This document shows positions 1 through 8,700 of a stretch of DNA of 64,000 nucleotides, piece after piece. Every line of letters starts with the position of its first letter. Position 1 is the stretch's first letter. Where the stretch lies: the NCBI GenBank assembly GCA_049841135.1, contig JASGHK010000006.1, forward strand, positions 310,001 through 374,000. The letters run 5' to 3'. The DNA comes from JACRCT01 sp049841135. Lineage in GTDB: Bacteria > Myxococcota > Myxococcia > Myxococcales > UBA5297. Under the pieces are notes generated by a model. It had not been told where the DNA came from. It saw nothing but the letters and a program-made list of their open reading frames with translations, and searched no databases. The position numbers and the translations under genes are program-made.

Positions 1-1
1 C

Positions 2-88
2 GCCTTCGTCGAGACGGACGCGCAGGACCCCGAGGTGCAGCGGCGGGTGGCGAAGGAGTACATCGCGGCCTTCAGCGCCCTCGGCTGA
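2..88 (+). CDS. C-terminal fragment of an unidentified protein
   Basis: The window opens inside a reading frame that gives 28 residues (ending in the residues FSALG) and stops at TGA 86-88. The tail is charged and predicted helical (RRVAKEYIAAFSALG). Too little remains to assign a family. The codons have the G/C-rich third positions of the real genes nearby, and the stop is followed within 5 bases by a copy of the dispersed stop-adjacent repeat. Both points support a genuine gene end. Confidence 0.6.
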   Translation, partial: AFVETDAQDPEVQRRVAKEYIAAFSALG

Positions 89-92
89 GCGG

Positions 93-168
93 CCCTCCCC
101 CTGCCCCCTCCCAAACCTCCCAAACAGCGGGAGGGGGTTCGCTGGTTGCCTTCGGCCACCCTGGTAGG
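93..168 (+). repeat. Stop-adjacent GC-rich hairpin repeat, copy 1
   Basis: Begins 5 bases after the stop at 86-88. It contains a C-tract block (CCCTCCCCCTGCCCCCTCCC), then the hairpin arm GGGAGGGGG, then the conserved flank GGTTGCCTTCGGCCACC. The complementary strand carries four G-tracts that could form a G-quadruplex. Related to copies at 236-315, 12547-12625, 22286-22353 and, truncated, 51950-51969. It may act as a transcript-end element. Confidence 0.7.
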
Positions 169-235
169 CGCTCTTGGAACTGTGCTCTTGCAGCGGAATG
201 GAACCTCGCCAGCTCTGCCGGCCCACGACGAGATG

Positions 236-315
236 TTGGAGCAGCTCCGACCAAGATCGCCGAAGCCGCGGGACGGACCCCCTCCCGCTTTTGGGGAGGG
301 GGCAGGGGGGAGGGC
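236..315 (-). repeat. Stop-adjacent GC-rich hairpin repeat, copy 2
   Basis: Lies just downstream of the minus-strand VIT/VWA gene (stop at 325-327), in the same orientation to that gene as copy 1 is to its own. The plus strand reads TTGGAGCAGCTCC, GATCGCCGAAG, CCCCCTCCCG, then GGGGAGGGGGCAGGGGGG. Copies 1 and 2 form an inverted pair across this convergent intergenic region. Confidence 0.7.
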
Positions 316-324
316 CAGCGAGCG

Positions 325-2845
325 CTACCCAATCGGCTTCACGACGATCTCCAGGATTCCGGTCGCGCCGTCGGCGACGCTGGCACTCGACAGGTTCCTG
401 AGCTTGCCCTGCAGGCAGGCGCCGAGCTTGGCGTCGCCGGTGACGACCTCGACCTTGAGGACCTTGCCCGCCTTGTCCACGGTCAGGCGCAGGCGGACCG
501 AGGTGCCGGTGCAGTCGCTGGCGCCCTGCAGGACCTTGTCGATCTCCGCGAGCAGCGCGCGCGTGTCGCCCAGGCCCGTGGCCTTGAGGTCCACGATGGA
601 GAGGCGCACCGCTCCCGAACTGCTGCGCTCTTCATCCATGGTGTCGCCTTTCGAGGCCTTGCGCCTGGAGGAGGAGGCCTCGGCCTTCATGGCAGGCGCG
701 GGGCGCGGCGGAGGAGGCGGCGCGGCGGGGGCCACGGCCATCGGCGCGGCCTCCGAGCGGGCCATCTTCTTCGACTCCGCCATCGCTCCGCCGGTGCCAC
801 CGCCGCCGACGCCCGCTCCCTGCAGGCCGAGCCCGCCGTAGCCGCTCGCCGCGCCGGACGGCTGCATCGGTGCGCCGACGGCGTTGTTGGAGACGCCCTC
901 GGGCAGAGGCAGCGGCTGGTTGACCTTGTCCGCCTGGCCGCTCTTGTTGGCCACTTCGGAGTCGACGGCCACGAAGGAGGTGAAGGTGGTGAGCAGGGTG
1001 TAGGTGAGGCCGAGGTCGGTGATGGCGTCCTCGATCTCCTTGGCGTTGGTCATCTTCAGCTCGTCGTCGAGGAAGGCGACCCACTTGCGGGCCCACAGCC
1101 AGCGGATGGGGGCGTTCTCGGCCTTCACCATCTCCGGCTTGAGGTCGATGGCGGTCTCGTACTTGCCGTTGCCGGCGAAGCCGCTGACGACGATCTTCCC
1201 CTTGGGCTCGCCCTTGAACTTGCCGAACAGCACCACCGGGCGGCTGGCCAAGAGGTCCGGCACCTTCATCGGCGCGACCTCGCGCGCCTCGAAGCCGGGG
1301 AAGGTGGCCTGGATGCCGGCCAGCACCGGCGACTCGATGTACTTCTTGAGCTGGTCCGCCTCGGCCTTGGCCTTGTCCGGCCCGAGCACCACGAACGGCT
1401 CGCCCTGGCCGGCGCGCGCCAGGCCCTCGATGAGCCCGCGGTTGACGGCGGTGCCGATGCCGAAGGCGAAGCAGTTGGCCTCGTTGAGGTGCTCGCGCAC
1501 GAACTTGTAGGTCTGCGACTCGACGCCCACGTAGCCGTCGGTGACGACCACCACGCTGCGCGAGACGCCCTGGCCCTTCTTCGGGATGGCGTAGGCCGCG
1601 CGCAGGCCCGCGGCGATCTCGGTGCCGCCGGCGCCGCCCATGCGGTTGAAGTTGTCGATCGCCATCTGGATGTTGCCGGGGGTGGCGGGCAGCGAGCCCT
1701 CGGGGGAGAGCGTGGTGTGGCCGCCGGAGAAGGTGACCACGTTGAAGAAGTCGGTGGGTCGCAGCTGGCCGAAGAGGTCCTTGGCCAGCACCTTGGAGGT
1801 CTCGATGGGGTAGCCGTGCATCGAGCCCGAGACGTCCATGAGGAAGATGTACTCGCGCGCCGGGATCTGCGCGGCGGTGGGGCGCTGCGGCGGCTCGAGC
1901 ATCGCCAGGAAGAAGTTCTCGCCCTTCTCGCCCTTCCACAGCAGCACGCCGCTCTCGATCTTGTCGCCGGCCAGCCGGTAGCGCAGCACGTAGTCCTTGT
2001 TGCCGCCGCCCGACTCCTGCAGCCGCACGTCGGCGCTGGTCTTGGAGAGGTAGTTCACCACCACCTTGTGCGACGGCGAGACCAGCTCCTTGACCGGGAT
2101 GCCGGTCTCCAGGTGCACGCTGATGTCGAAGCGGTAGGGCTCCTTCTCGCCTTCCTTCAGGTAGGGGTTGGCGATCCACTTGTCCTTCTGGGCATCGGCT
2201 CCGCCGGCGTAGCGCGGTCCGACCACCGTCGGGTACACGAACTCGTAGACCGAGTCCTCGGGGACCAGCAGCTCGGAGTAGTCGAGCTCGACCTCGAATC
2301 CGGTCCTTGGGCATCACGTTGGCCACGTTCATGGTGAAGACGTTGGGCCGCTCCTGCTCGAGCAGCGAGGCGCGCTTGCCCTCGGCCTTGGCCTGCTCGT
2401 ACTGCGCTCGGGCCTCAGCCTTCTTCTCGATCTTGGCTTCGACGGTGCGCGCGCCGATCTTCATGCGCATGCCGTGGACGGCCGCGCGCGTGGAGGCCGG
2501 GAAGACGTAGATGGCCTCGATGGGCTTGGCGCCGGTGTTCTCGAAGAGCTGCTTGACCTTCACCTTGGCGATGACGCCGGCGATGTTGACCTGGGCGCTG
2601 GTCTCCTTGAGCGGCAGGCGCTCGGTCTCGGGGTCTCCGCCGGCCACGTAGAAGTAGGGGGAGAGCGTCTTGTCCTCGCCGGCCTGCTGCTGGTCGCGTG
2701 GCCCGCGGCGAACCATGGAGCTGACGTAGCCCGTGCCGACCTTCTCGTCCGCCTTCTTGAGGACCTCGGAGGGGCTGACCTCGGCGGAGGCGGGCACGGC
2801 GCCCGAGGCGAGAGCCAGGACGGCGAAGAAGAGGCGAGAGTGCAT
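325..2845 (-). CDS. Secreted VIT and von Willebrand A domain protein (one frameshift)
   Basis: A signal peptide (MHSRLFFAVLALASGAVPASA) is followed by a VIT domain (about residues 60-200) and a VWA domain with a complete MIDAS start (FLMDVSGSM). After these come a Pro/Ala/Gly/Ser-rich linker and a C-terminal domain of about 80 residues (VRLRLTVDKAGKVLKVEV) that resembles the TonB-C/AgmX-type tails common in myxobacteria. Such VIT-VWA proteins resemble inter-alpha-trypsin inhibitor heavy chains and are presumed to mediate metal-dependent protein contacts outside the cytoplasm. The frame breaks at 2296-2300, where the sense strand reads CGGATTCGAG. Removing one T gives continuous DRIEVELDYSELLVPE, and the span is 3n+1 bases, which fits a single insertion. 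The product would be about 839 residues. The gene is divergent from the sigma-factor operon 160 bases away. Confidence 0.85.
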
Positions 2846-3005
2846 CGCGTGGCTCCTTGAGGGTGTCGGGCGACGATAGAACGGGCCAGGTCGGGAGAAG
2901 GTCTGGAGGCGAGGATAGCCGGGGCCGGCAGTTGGGGGAAAACCCGTGCAATCGCCGGCTGTTGCGGCGCGTGGCCGGATCGCCCGAGCCTGAGCGTCTG
3001 TTACG

Positions 3006-3527
3006 GTGCCAGGCGAGCGGAGCCAGAGCGACGTGCCTTCCGGAATCGACAGCCACTACCAGACCTACTTCCCGGCGATCCGCGAGAAGTGTCGGCGCAT
3101 GCTGGGCGACTCCGAGGAGGCCCAGGACGTCGCGCAGGAGACCTTCATCAAGCTGTGGCGGTCGGGGCTGGCCGACGCCGACGTCCGCAGGGCCACGGCG
3201 TGGATCTACACGACCAGCACGCGCCTGGCGGTCGACCGTCTGCGCAGGCGGCGGAGGTCCACCGCGCTGGCCGCGTCGCAGGGGCCGGTGGCTCCGGTGG
3301 CATCCGGAAACCTCGAAGATGCGTTGCTGACCCGCGAAGAGCTGGAGCGGCTTGCCGCGCACGTCTCCGGCCGCGAGCTGGAGGTCGCGGTCCTGCACCG
3401 CCTCGATGGAGTCTCGCAGCCGGAGATCGCGCAGCTGACCGGCAGCTCGGAGCGAACCGTCCGGCGCCTGCTGGAGCGCTTCGACGCTTCGCTGAAGACG
3501 CTTCGCTCGAAGGGAGCAACGCCATGA
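3006..3527 (+). CDS. ECF-type RNA polymerase sigma factor
   Basis: 173 residues, typical ECF length. Region 2 spans about residues 18-53 (DSEEAQDVAQETFIKLWRS, the core-binding and -10 recognition helices). Region 4 spans about residues 107-158 (REELERLAAHV, then SQPEIAQLTGSSERTVRRLL, a helix-turn-helix for -35 recognition). The start is GTG at 3006; an in-frame GTG at 3033 would give a shorter product. The TGA stop overlaps the ATG of the anti-sigma gene (ATGA at 3524-3527), so the two are translationally coupled, as is usual for an ECF/anti-sigma pair. I could not recognise an autoregulated ECF promoter in the 160-base divergent gap upstream. Confidence 0.93.
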   Translation: MPGERSQSDVPSGIDSHYQTYFPAIREKCRRMLGDSEEAQDVAQETFIKLWRSGLADADVRRATAWIYTTSTRLAVDRLRRRRRSTALAASQGPVAPVASGNLEDALLTREELERLAAHVSGRELEVAVLHRLDGVSQPEIAQLTGSSERTVRRLLERFDASLKTLRSKGATP

Positions 3528-4201
3528 CCGCCCCGGGAGCCCATCCTTCGTTCCTCGAGCTGGATCGCGCGGCGCTCGGCTCCATCGGTGAGCCGCTCCG
3601 GCAGCACCTGGAGTCATGCCAGGCCTGTCGCAGCCACGTCGAGCGGGTCCAGCAGCCGCTGCCCGTGCCCGCCTGGATTCGTGAAGAGGCCACCCGGCCG
3701 AAGCGTCGCTGGCTGCCGTCACTCGCCGGCTCGCTGGCAGCTCTCGCGACGGCCGCGGTGGCCTTCTTCGTGCTGTGGAGCGGGCCGGTTTCGAAGCCCG
3801 AGGTTCAGATCAAAGGCCAGGCGGCGGTGGCGCTCTTCGTCAAACGCGGCGAGCAGGTGCGGCTGTGGGACGGCCGGAGCCCCGTGCGCCCCGGCGACCT
3901 GCTGCGGTTGAAGGTCGTGCCCGAGGGGTTGGGGCAGGTGCTGGTGGCGGTCCCGACGCCGGACGGCGGGCTCTCCGCGCTCTACCAGGGCGTGATCGCG
4001 ACTCGGGAGGAGACGCTGCTGCCCGAGAGCTGGAGGGTGGACGACTCCGCGGGCCCGGAAGTGCTGGCCATCGCGCTCAGCGCCGAGCGGATCGACGTCG
4101 GGACCCTGAAGCAGGCGCTCGAGCAGACCGCGCCGCGCGCCGACCTCTGGACGACCGTGCTCTCGCTCCAGAAAGAGACTCCTGTGGAGGTGCAGCCATG
4201 A
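3524..4201 (+). CDS. Membrane-anchored zinc-finger anti-sigma factor
   Basis: 225 residues. The N-terminal cytoplasmic part has the ZAS motif His28-x3-Cys32-x2-Cys35 (HLESCQAC). A single transmembrane helix follows at about residues 63-87 (LAALATAAVAFFVLWSG). The rest is a periplasmic domain of about 135 residues rich in beta strands (VALFVKRGEQVRLWDG), reminiscent of the sensor domains of FecR/DUF4384-like regulators. It is coupled to the sigma factor by ATGA at 3524 and to the downstream caspase-like gene by ATGA at 4198. It probably holds the sigma factor inactive until the periplasmic domain senses a signal. The sensed cue is unknown. Confidence 0.85.
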   Translation: MTAPGAHPSFLELDRAALGSIGEPLRQHLESCQACRSHVERVQQPLPVPAWIREEATRPKRRWLPSLAGSLAALATAAVAFFVLWSGPVSKPEVQIKGQAAVALFVKRGEQVRLWDGRSPVRPGDLLRLKVVPEGLGQVLVAVPTPDGGLSALYQGVIATREETLLPESWRVDDSAGPEVLAIALSAERIDVGTLKQALEQTAPRADLWTTVLSLQKETPVEVQP

Positions 4202-5973
4202 GCTGCGCGCTGGGCACGCTGCTGCTCGCAGCCTGGGCCGCGAGTGGGGCTTCCACTGCTCCGCCGGCAGGACCGGCGCGGCTCGCGGTCATCGTCGGTG
4301 CCAACAAGGCGGCCGCCGGGCGCGCGCCGCTGCGCTTCTCCTATCTCGACGCCCGGCAGATGGCCGACGTGCTCACCCGCGCCGGCGACTTCCTGGCCGG
4401 CGACGTTCAAGTCCTGGAGGATCCCGCCCCCGAGCAGGTCCTCGCCGCGCTCGACGCCAAGCTGGCGAAGGCTGCGGGACGCGAAGCGCTCCTGGTCTTC
4501 TACTACTCGGGCCACGCCGACACCGCGGCGCTCTACCCCAACGGAAAGCCCTTGCCGCTCACGGCCCTGCGCGAGCGGCTCGACGATCCCCGCGCCACCG
4601 TCCGGGTGGGCATCATCGACGCCTGCCGCGGCGGAGGCTGGACCGGCGCGAAGGGCCTGACGAGCGAGGCGCCGTTCGAGGTCGGCCTTCCGCTGGGGCT
4701 GGCCAACGAAGGCTCGGTGCTGCTCGCGTCGAGCTCCGGCGTGGAGAACGCCCACGAGTCGGAGTCGCTGCAGGGCTCGTTCTTCACGCACCACATGGTC
4801 GGCGGCCTCAGCGGCGCTGCGGACGTCTCCGGCGACGGTGAGGTGACCATCGGGGAGGCCTTCGACTACGCGCGGCAGCACACCATCCGCGACTCCGCGC
4901 TGCAGGCCGAGACGCCGCAGCACCCGAGCTTCGACATGAACCTGCGCGGGCGGGCGGACATGCCGCTGACGCGCGTGGCGACCGCCGACAGCGGGCTCAC
5001 CGTGGCTCAGTCCACCGGACCTCTTCAGCTGGTGCAGCTGAGTTCGGGGGTGGTGGTGCTGGAGAGCCCGGCCGGCCCGCGGACGCTGCGCTTGGCGGTC
5101 GCGCCCGGCCGCTACGTGCTGCGCCGGCGCGTGCCCCAGGGGATGTACGCCCACGAGTTCGATGTCCGCGCCGGGCAGACGGTCCTGGCCCGCGAGGAGA
5201 GCCTGGAGCTGGTGGGCAACGCCGCGCTCTCGGCCAAGCGCTTCGCCGAGCCACCGCCGGACACCTTCACGACGCTCCCGCGCGGAAGCTGGCTCCTGCG
5301 GCCGATGTTGGGAGTGACCTACGGCACGCGCCCGCAGGGGGTCGGCTTCTCCGACCCGGGCTTCGACTCGAGCGTCGCGACCCGCAAGTTCGACCTCACC
5401 TTCCTGACCATGCTGGGCATCACCGATCGGCTGCAGTGGGCCCTGCCTTTGCCGGCGGTCGCCTATCGCTTCGGAGAGCCTGGCGGGACGGAGGTCGTTC
5501 CCTGGCTGGGGATGACTTCGGTCGGGCTGGGCTACTCGAGCGTCGAGGGCACGATGTTCTCCTACGGCCTGGGGGTGGGCATCGGCGTGCGGCAGTGGCT
5601 GGGCCCCAACAACGCGCTCAACGTCACGGCGGGTACCTGGACGCAGGGCGCTGTCTCCTCGCTGCAGAAGGTCAACCCGGACTCGTTCGACGCCGAGCTC
5701 GGGCTCGGCTACAGCCACCGGATCGCGGAGGTGGTCACCGTCAACTTGGGGGTGAGCCTGGCGGCGGGGCTGTCGGAGAAGGGCCGGGCCAGGCTCCACA
5801 ACCTCGAGCTGAGGCTGGGCTCCATCCAGGAGCTGGGGATGCGGCCGCTGCCGCTCATCCAGGTCCATGTCATGGACAAGCTCTCCGTCGACGGCCACGT
5901 CGGCATCGCCATCGACTGGGAGAAGGGCGCCGTCCGCGACAGCTACCTCATCGGGGTCACGAAGACGTTCTGA
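4198..5973 (+). CDS. Secreted caspase-like (peptidase C14) protein with beta-barrel-like C-terminus
   Basis: 591 residues. After a short export signal (LGTLLLAAWAASGAS) comes a caspase/metacaspase fold: RLAVIVGANK, the catalytic His106 in FYYSGHAD, and the catalytic Cys143 in IIDACRGG. At residues 209-220 there is a canonical 12-residue calcium loop (DVSGDGEVTIGE). From about residue 260 a beta-rich linker leads to a C-terminal region of alternating amphipathic strands (FSYGLGVGIGVRQWLG, LGLGYSHRIAEVVTVNLGVS) that ends in Phe (IGVTKTF), the usual signature of an outer-membrane barrel. The gene overlaps the anti-sigma stop by ATGA, so this protease is part of the sigma-factor circuit. The barrel assignment is inference from pattern; the catalytic dyad is visible. 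Confidence 0.85.
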   Translation: MSCALGTLLLAAWAASGASTAPPAGPARLAVIVGANKAAAGRAPLRFSYLDARQMADVLTRAGDFLAGDVQVLEDPAPEQVLAALDAKLAKAAGREALLVFYYSGHADTAALYPNGKPLPLTALRERLDDPRATVRVGIIDACRGGGWTGAKGLTSEAPFEVGLPLGLANEGSVLLASSSGVENAHESESLQGSFFTHHMVGGLSGAADVSGDGEVTIGEAFDYARQHTIRDSALQAETPQHPSFDMNLRGRADMPLTRVATADSGLTVAQSTGPLQLVQLSSGVVVLESPAGPRTLRLAVAPGRYVLRRRVPQGMYAHEFDVRAGQTVLAREESLELVGNAALSAKRFAEPPPDTFTTLPRGSWLLRPMLGVTYGTRPQGVGFSDPGFDSSVATRKFDLTFLTMLGITDRLQWALPLPAVAYRFGEPGGTEVVPWLGMTSVGLGYSSVEGTMFSYGLGVGIGVRQWLGPNNALNVTAGTWTQGAVSSLQKVNPDSFDAELGLGYSHRIAEVVTVNLGVSLAAGLSEKGRARLHNLELRLGSIQELGMRPLPLIQVHVMDKLSVDGHVGIAIDWEKGAVRDSYLIGVTKTF

Positions 5974-6015
5974 CGGGAGGTAGACTCGAGGCCCCACGTC
6001 GAGAGGAGGGCTCCC

Positions 6016-6504
6016 ATGCGCACCGTGTCGGTCTGGACCGCCATCGCTGTCGCCATCGCCGCCGTTCCCAGCATCGCGTTCGCTGCCGAGACGAAGCCCG
6101 ACGACAAGACCAAGGTCGCTCCGGCGCAGACCGCCGAGCACAACTACGCCGCGTCAGGAAAGAGAGACCCCTTCAAGAACGAGACGGAGGTGGTCCTGCC
6201 GCCGAAGGACCCCACCTGCGGCGGGCTCTGCGAGTTCGACCTCGACCAGCTCAAGGTCCAGGCGCTGGTGACTGGCCTATCGGTCCCGCTCGCCGGCTTG
6301 CTCGCGCCCAACGGCAAGCTCTACATCGTCGATAAGGGCACCAAGGTCGGCAAGCGCCGCGGCTGGGTGGCCGAGGTCAGCTCCGAGAAGATCGTGATCG
6401 AGGAGCCCTGCGCCAAGGACTCGTCGCGCATGTGCAAGACCGAGGTGGAGATACCGAAGGAGGCTCCTGCGGCAGACGAGGACCTGACCCGCAAGAAGAA
6501 GTAG
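6016..6504 (+). CDS. PilP-like periplasmic protein
   Basis: 162 residues with a clear signal peptide (SVWTAIAVAIAAVPSIAFAA). The mature part matches the layout of type IV pilus assembly protein PilP: a flexible N-terminus, the RDPF box (SGKRDPFKNE), then a small beta domain (LDQLKVQALVTGL, YIVDKGTKVGKRRGWV, KIVIEEPC). In PilP this fold binds the PilQ secretin. There are three or four Cys residues (TCGGLC and later), unlike classical PilP, and no lipobox Cys, so it is probably soluble in the periplasm. It lies 42 bases after the caspase-like gene and is likely co-transcribed. No other pilM-Q gene is nearby, so a role outside type IV pili is possible. Confidence 0.7.
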   Translation: MRTVSVWTAIAVAIAAVPSIAFAAETKPDDKTKVAPAQTAEHNYAASGKRDPFKNETEVVLPPKDPTCGGLCEFDLDQLKVQALVTGLSVPLAGLLAPNGKLYIVDKGTKVGKRRGWVAEVSSEKIVIEEPCAKDSSRMCKTEVEIPKEAPAADEDLTRKKK

Positions 6505-6505
6505 C

Positions 6506-6572
6506 GGGCCGCTCAGCGCCCCAACGACGACGCGAGCTGGCGCTGGACCCGGCCCACAGCTCGGCGCCGATT
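6506..6572 (-). repeat. Decayed direct repeat downstream of the kinase gene
   Basis: Shares GGGCCGCTCAGCGCCCCAA and GACGACGCGAGCTGGCG, then CCCACAGCTCGG, with 8367-8445, with a deletion of about 10 bases and scattered substitutions. On the minus strand both copies encode the same protein ending (RQLASSLGR followed by TGA). The two copies flank the kinase gene on either side. Confidence 0.7.
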
Positions 6573-6595
6573 GGCCGGGGCTCTGCGTGAAGCGG

Positions 6596-8096
6596 TCAGC
6601 CCGCAGCTGCGAGCCGCTCGAGGTGTCGGGCGATCTCCGGAAGCGTGTCGGCGAACTCCAGGCCAACCTCCCGGACTTCGCCGAATCCGGCTCCACCAGC
6701 GGACGGTCCCCCGCACCCCGATGAACTTGAAGCGACCGAGGGGGAGGGAGAACTCGAGGCGGCTGTTGGCCATGACCGCCCCCCCGCAGCGAAGCCTTGC
6801 GCCGCCCTCGGAGACCGAGAGCAGGAGCGCGGCGAGGGGTCTCTCCCGGCTCGAGGAGTCCCACCACCGACCCTGGACCCGAACGCTGACGGCCCAGCGG
6901 GGCCAGCGGCGCCGCGTCCGGCCGACGGTCGTCGTGCGGTCGGGGAGAGCGTGGCCGGAAGCGACGGTGGTCCTCTCGCAGACCGCACGGGTGAGGATCT
7001 CCTCGCTCGAGACCACCTCGGTCGCTTCGGAGTCCGGGAGCGGAACGACTCGCGTCGGTGTGGCCGACGCCACTGGCGCCGGGCCCGGAGCGAACGGCTC
7101 TTCGGGAGAGAGCCAAGGCAGCGTCCGGTCGACCCTGCTTGCTTCCTCCTCCTGCCTCTCGCGGTCCAGCTCGGGCCCAAAGAGGTTCTGCATCCAGCGG
7201 CCCACCAACTCCGGGGTCGGCGGGCGGTCCAGGTGGCGGCAGGCGCGTCCGAGCTCGAGGGCCAACCCGGAGGCCCGCTGCTGGCGGCGGTTCCGCTCAC
7301 GATCGAGCGCGCGCATCACCGTGGCCTCGAGCCCCGCCGGCAACCGGCGCCCCAGTCTCACCGGAACCGGGATCGGCAGCTCCAGCACGCTGCGCAGCGT
7401 CTCGAAGTCGTTGCTGCCCTGGAAGAGCCGGCGTCCGGTCAGCAGCTCGTACAGCACCACTCCCGCCGAGAAGACATCGGACCGGCAGTCGACGCGCTCG
7501 GCGCGCACCTGCTCCGGGCTCATGTAGGCGAACTTGCCCTTGAGCACCCCGGTGCTCGTCTGGTAGTCGGCGTCCGCGGTCTTGGCGATGCCGAAGTCGA
7601 TGAGCTTCACGCCGCCGTCGAAGGTGACCAGGCAGTTGTCGGGTGAGACGTCGCGGTGGATGAGCTGGAGCGGGACGCCGTCCGGACCGCGGGCATGGTG
7701 GGCGTGGTCGAGCCCCTCGCACATCTTCTGCACGACGTAGCAGGCCAGCCCGACGGGCAGCGACACCCGGCGCGAGGCGGCGCGCTCACTCAGCGCCCGG
7801 AGGTCCCGGCCGACGACGTACTCGAGCGCGATGTACCAATGGCCATCGGCCTGGCCTACGTCGAGGGCGCGCGCGATGTTCGGGTGAGCCAGGCGGGTCA
7901 TCATCCGCCCCTCGGCGAGGAACATCGACAGCAGCTCGGGGCTGGTCGCCAAGGCCGGAAGCAGCCGCTTGACCGCGACGAGCGCACCACCCGGGGCGTC
8001 GCGGCGCCGCGCGCGCCAGACCTCGGCCATTCCTCCCCGGCTGATGAGGTCCAGCAACAGATAGTCGCCAAAAGGCCTGGGCGGCTCGCTGACCAT
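6596..8096 (-). CDS. Ser/Thr protein kinase with C-terminal PilZ domain (one frameshift)
   Basis: About 499 residues. The start MVSEPPRPFGDYLLLDL is chosen because it sits directly before the glycine loop (ISRGGMAEV). The catalytic Lys (VAVKRLL), HRDVSPDN catalytic loop, DFGIAK and SPEQ activation-segment motif are all present, so the kinase should be active. A linker of about 100 residues leads to a PilZ domain at about residues 395-499, with RRRWPRW matching the RxxxR element and LSVSEGGARL in place of the usual (D/N)xSxxG. The first motif position is Ser, so cyclic-di-GMP binding is uncertain. The frame breaks at 6683-6687 (sense CGGATTCGGC). Removing one T continues as VRWWSRIGEVREVGLEFADT, a normal PilZ ending, to TGA at 6596-6598. 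No transmembrane helix is apparent. Confidence 0.88.
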
Positions 8097-8373
8097 GTGC
8101 CGGCGACCGTAGCACGTGGAGGATGAATCACCGGCGCTCCGCTCCCAGGGCGGCCTGGCTGTCAGACCCCTTTGCGCCAGCATGCCGAGGTCTGACGCCC
8201 TCTTCGCCAGGAGGCGACGCCCCTGCGCCCTCCCGGACGAACCGGTGCGACCGCCTGCGGGCAGCGATGGAGGCCTGGCGTAGGGGCTGCCGCCGGGCCG
8301 GTCGGCCTGTCGGCGCCAGGCGGTGACGGCTGGAGTCCGGAGCTACGCTCCTCCGGCGCTCGATTCGGGCCGC
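8097..8373. other. Intergenic region upstream of the kinase with no convincing gene
   Basis: The gap between the kinase start (8096) and the next gene end (8701) is about 600 bases. Its first part has no frame with protein-like composition; the open frames are Arg/Pro/Ala-rich, as expected from random GC-rich DNA. It must contain the kinase promoter on the minus strand, but I see no strong consensus. The second part holds the gene remnant listed at 8374-8604. Confidence 0.5.
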
Positions 8374-8445
8374 TCAGCGCCCCAAGGACGACGCGAGCTG
8401 GCGGATGGCCTGCTGGACGCGGGCCCACAGCTCGGGGCCGATGGC
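8367..8445 (-). repeat. Direct repeat upstream of the kinase gene
   Basis: The better-preserved partner of 6506-6572, in the same orientation, with the kinase gene between the two. Shared blocks are GGGCCGCTCAGCGCCCCAA, GACGACGCGAGCTGGCG, GCCCACAGCTCGG and GCCGAT. It covers the coding end of the 8374-8604 remnant. Confidence 0.7.
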
Positions 8446-8604
8446 CTGCTCACCCGCGGGACGCGAGGGCTGTGGCCGAGATGGGGAAGGCTTGGGCGGG
8501 ACGGGGAGAGGACGACGATCGGGACGGCGCATCGAAGGCCTCCAGCGCTTTGACTGCTCCCCTCCAGCAACTGGAGGAGAGGTGCGTCGGTAAGCAAAGC
8601 GCAT
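8374..8604 (-). pseudogene. Gene remnant or small protein ending in LASSLGR
   Basis: A 76-codon minus-strand frame with a Pro/Arg-rich first half and a helix-like end (GPELWARVQQAIRQLASSLGR minus its first residues, stop at 8374-8376). The ending is duplicated in decayed form at 6506-6572, beyond the kinase stop. The helix has natural amphipathic spacing, whereas the first half looks like non-coding GC-rich DNA. This suggests the 3' end of a lost gene. It could instead be a short real protein. Confidence 0.35.
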
Positions 8605-8700
8605 TCAAGGTAGCGCCGCGGCCCTGGACGGCTCTGTGCCGCGGGTCACCAAAACAGCGTGACCGCGATCACGAGACTGGAGCTGAGGGCCGCGCGCACC

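Noticed and set aside
93..323. A mobile element or transposon end made by the inverted repeat copies 1 and 2
   Set aside because: There is no transposase, no target duplication, and the same repeat occurs singly at other stop codons.
2871..3005. An autoregulated ECF promoter between the VWA gene and the sigma gene
   Set aside because: A GGGGGAAAACC stretch exists but no matching -10 element lies at a usual spacing.
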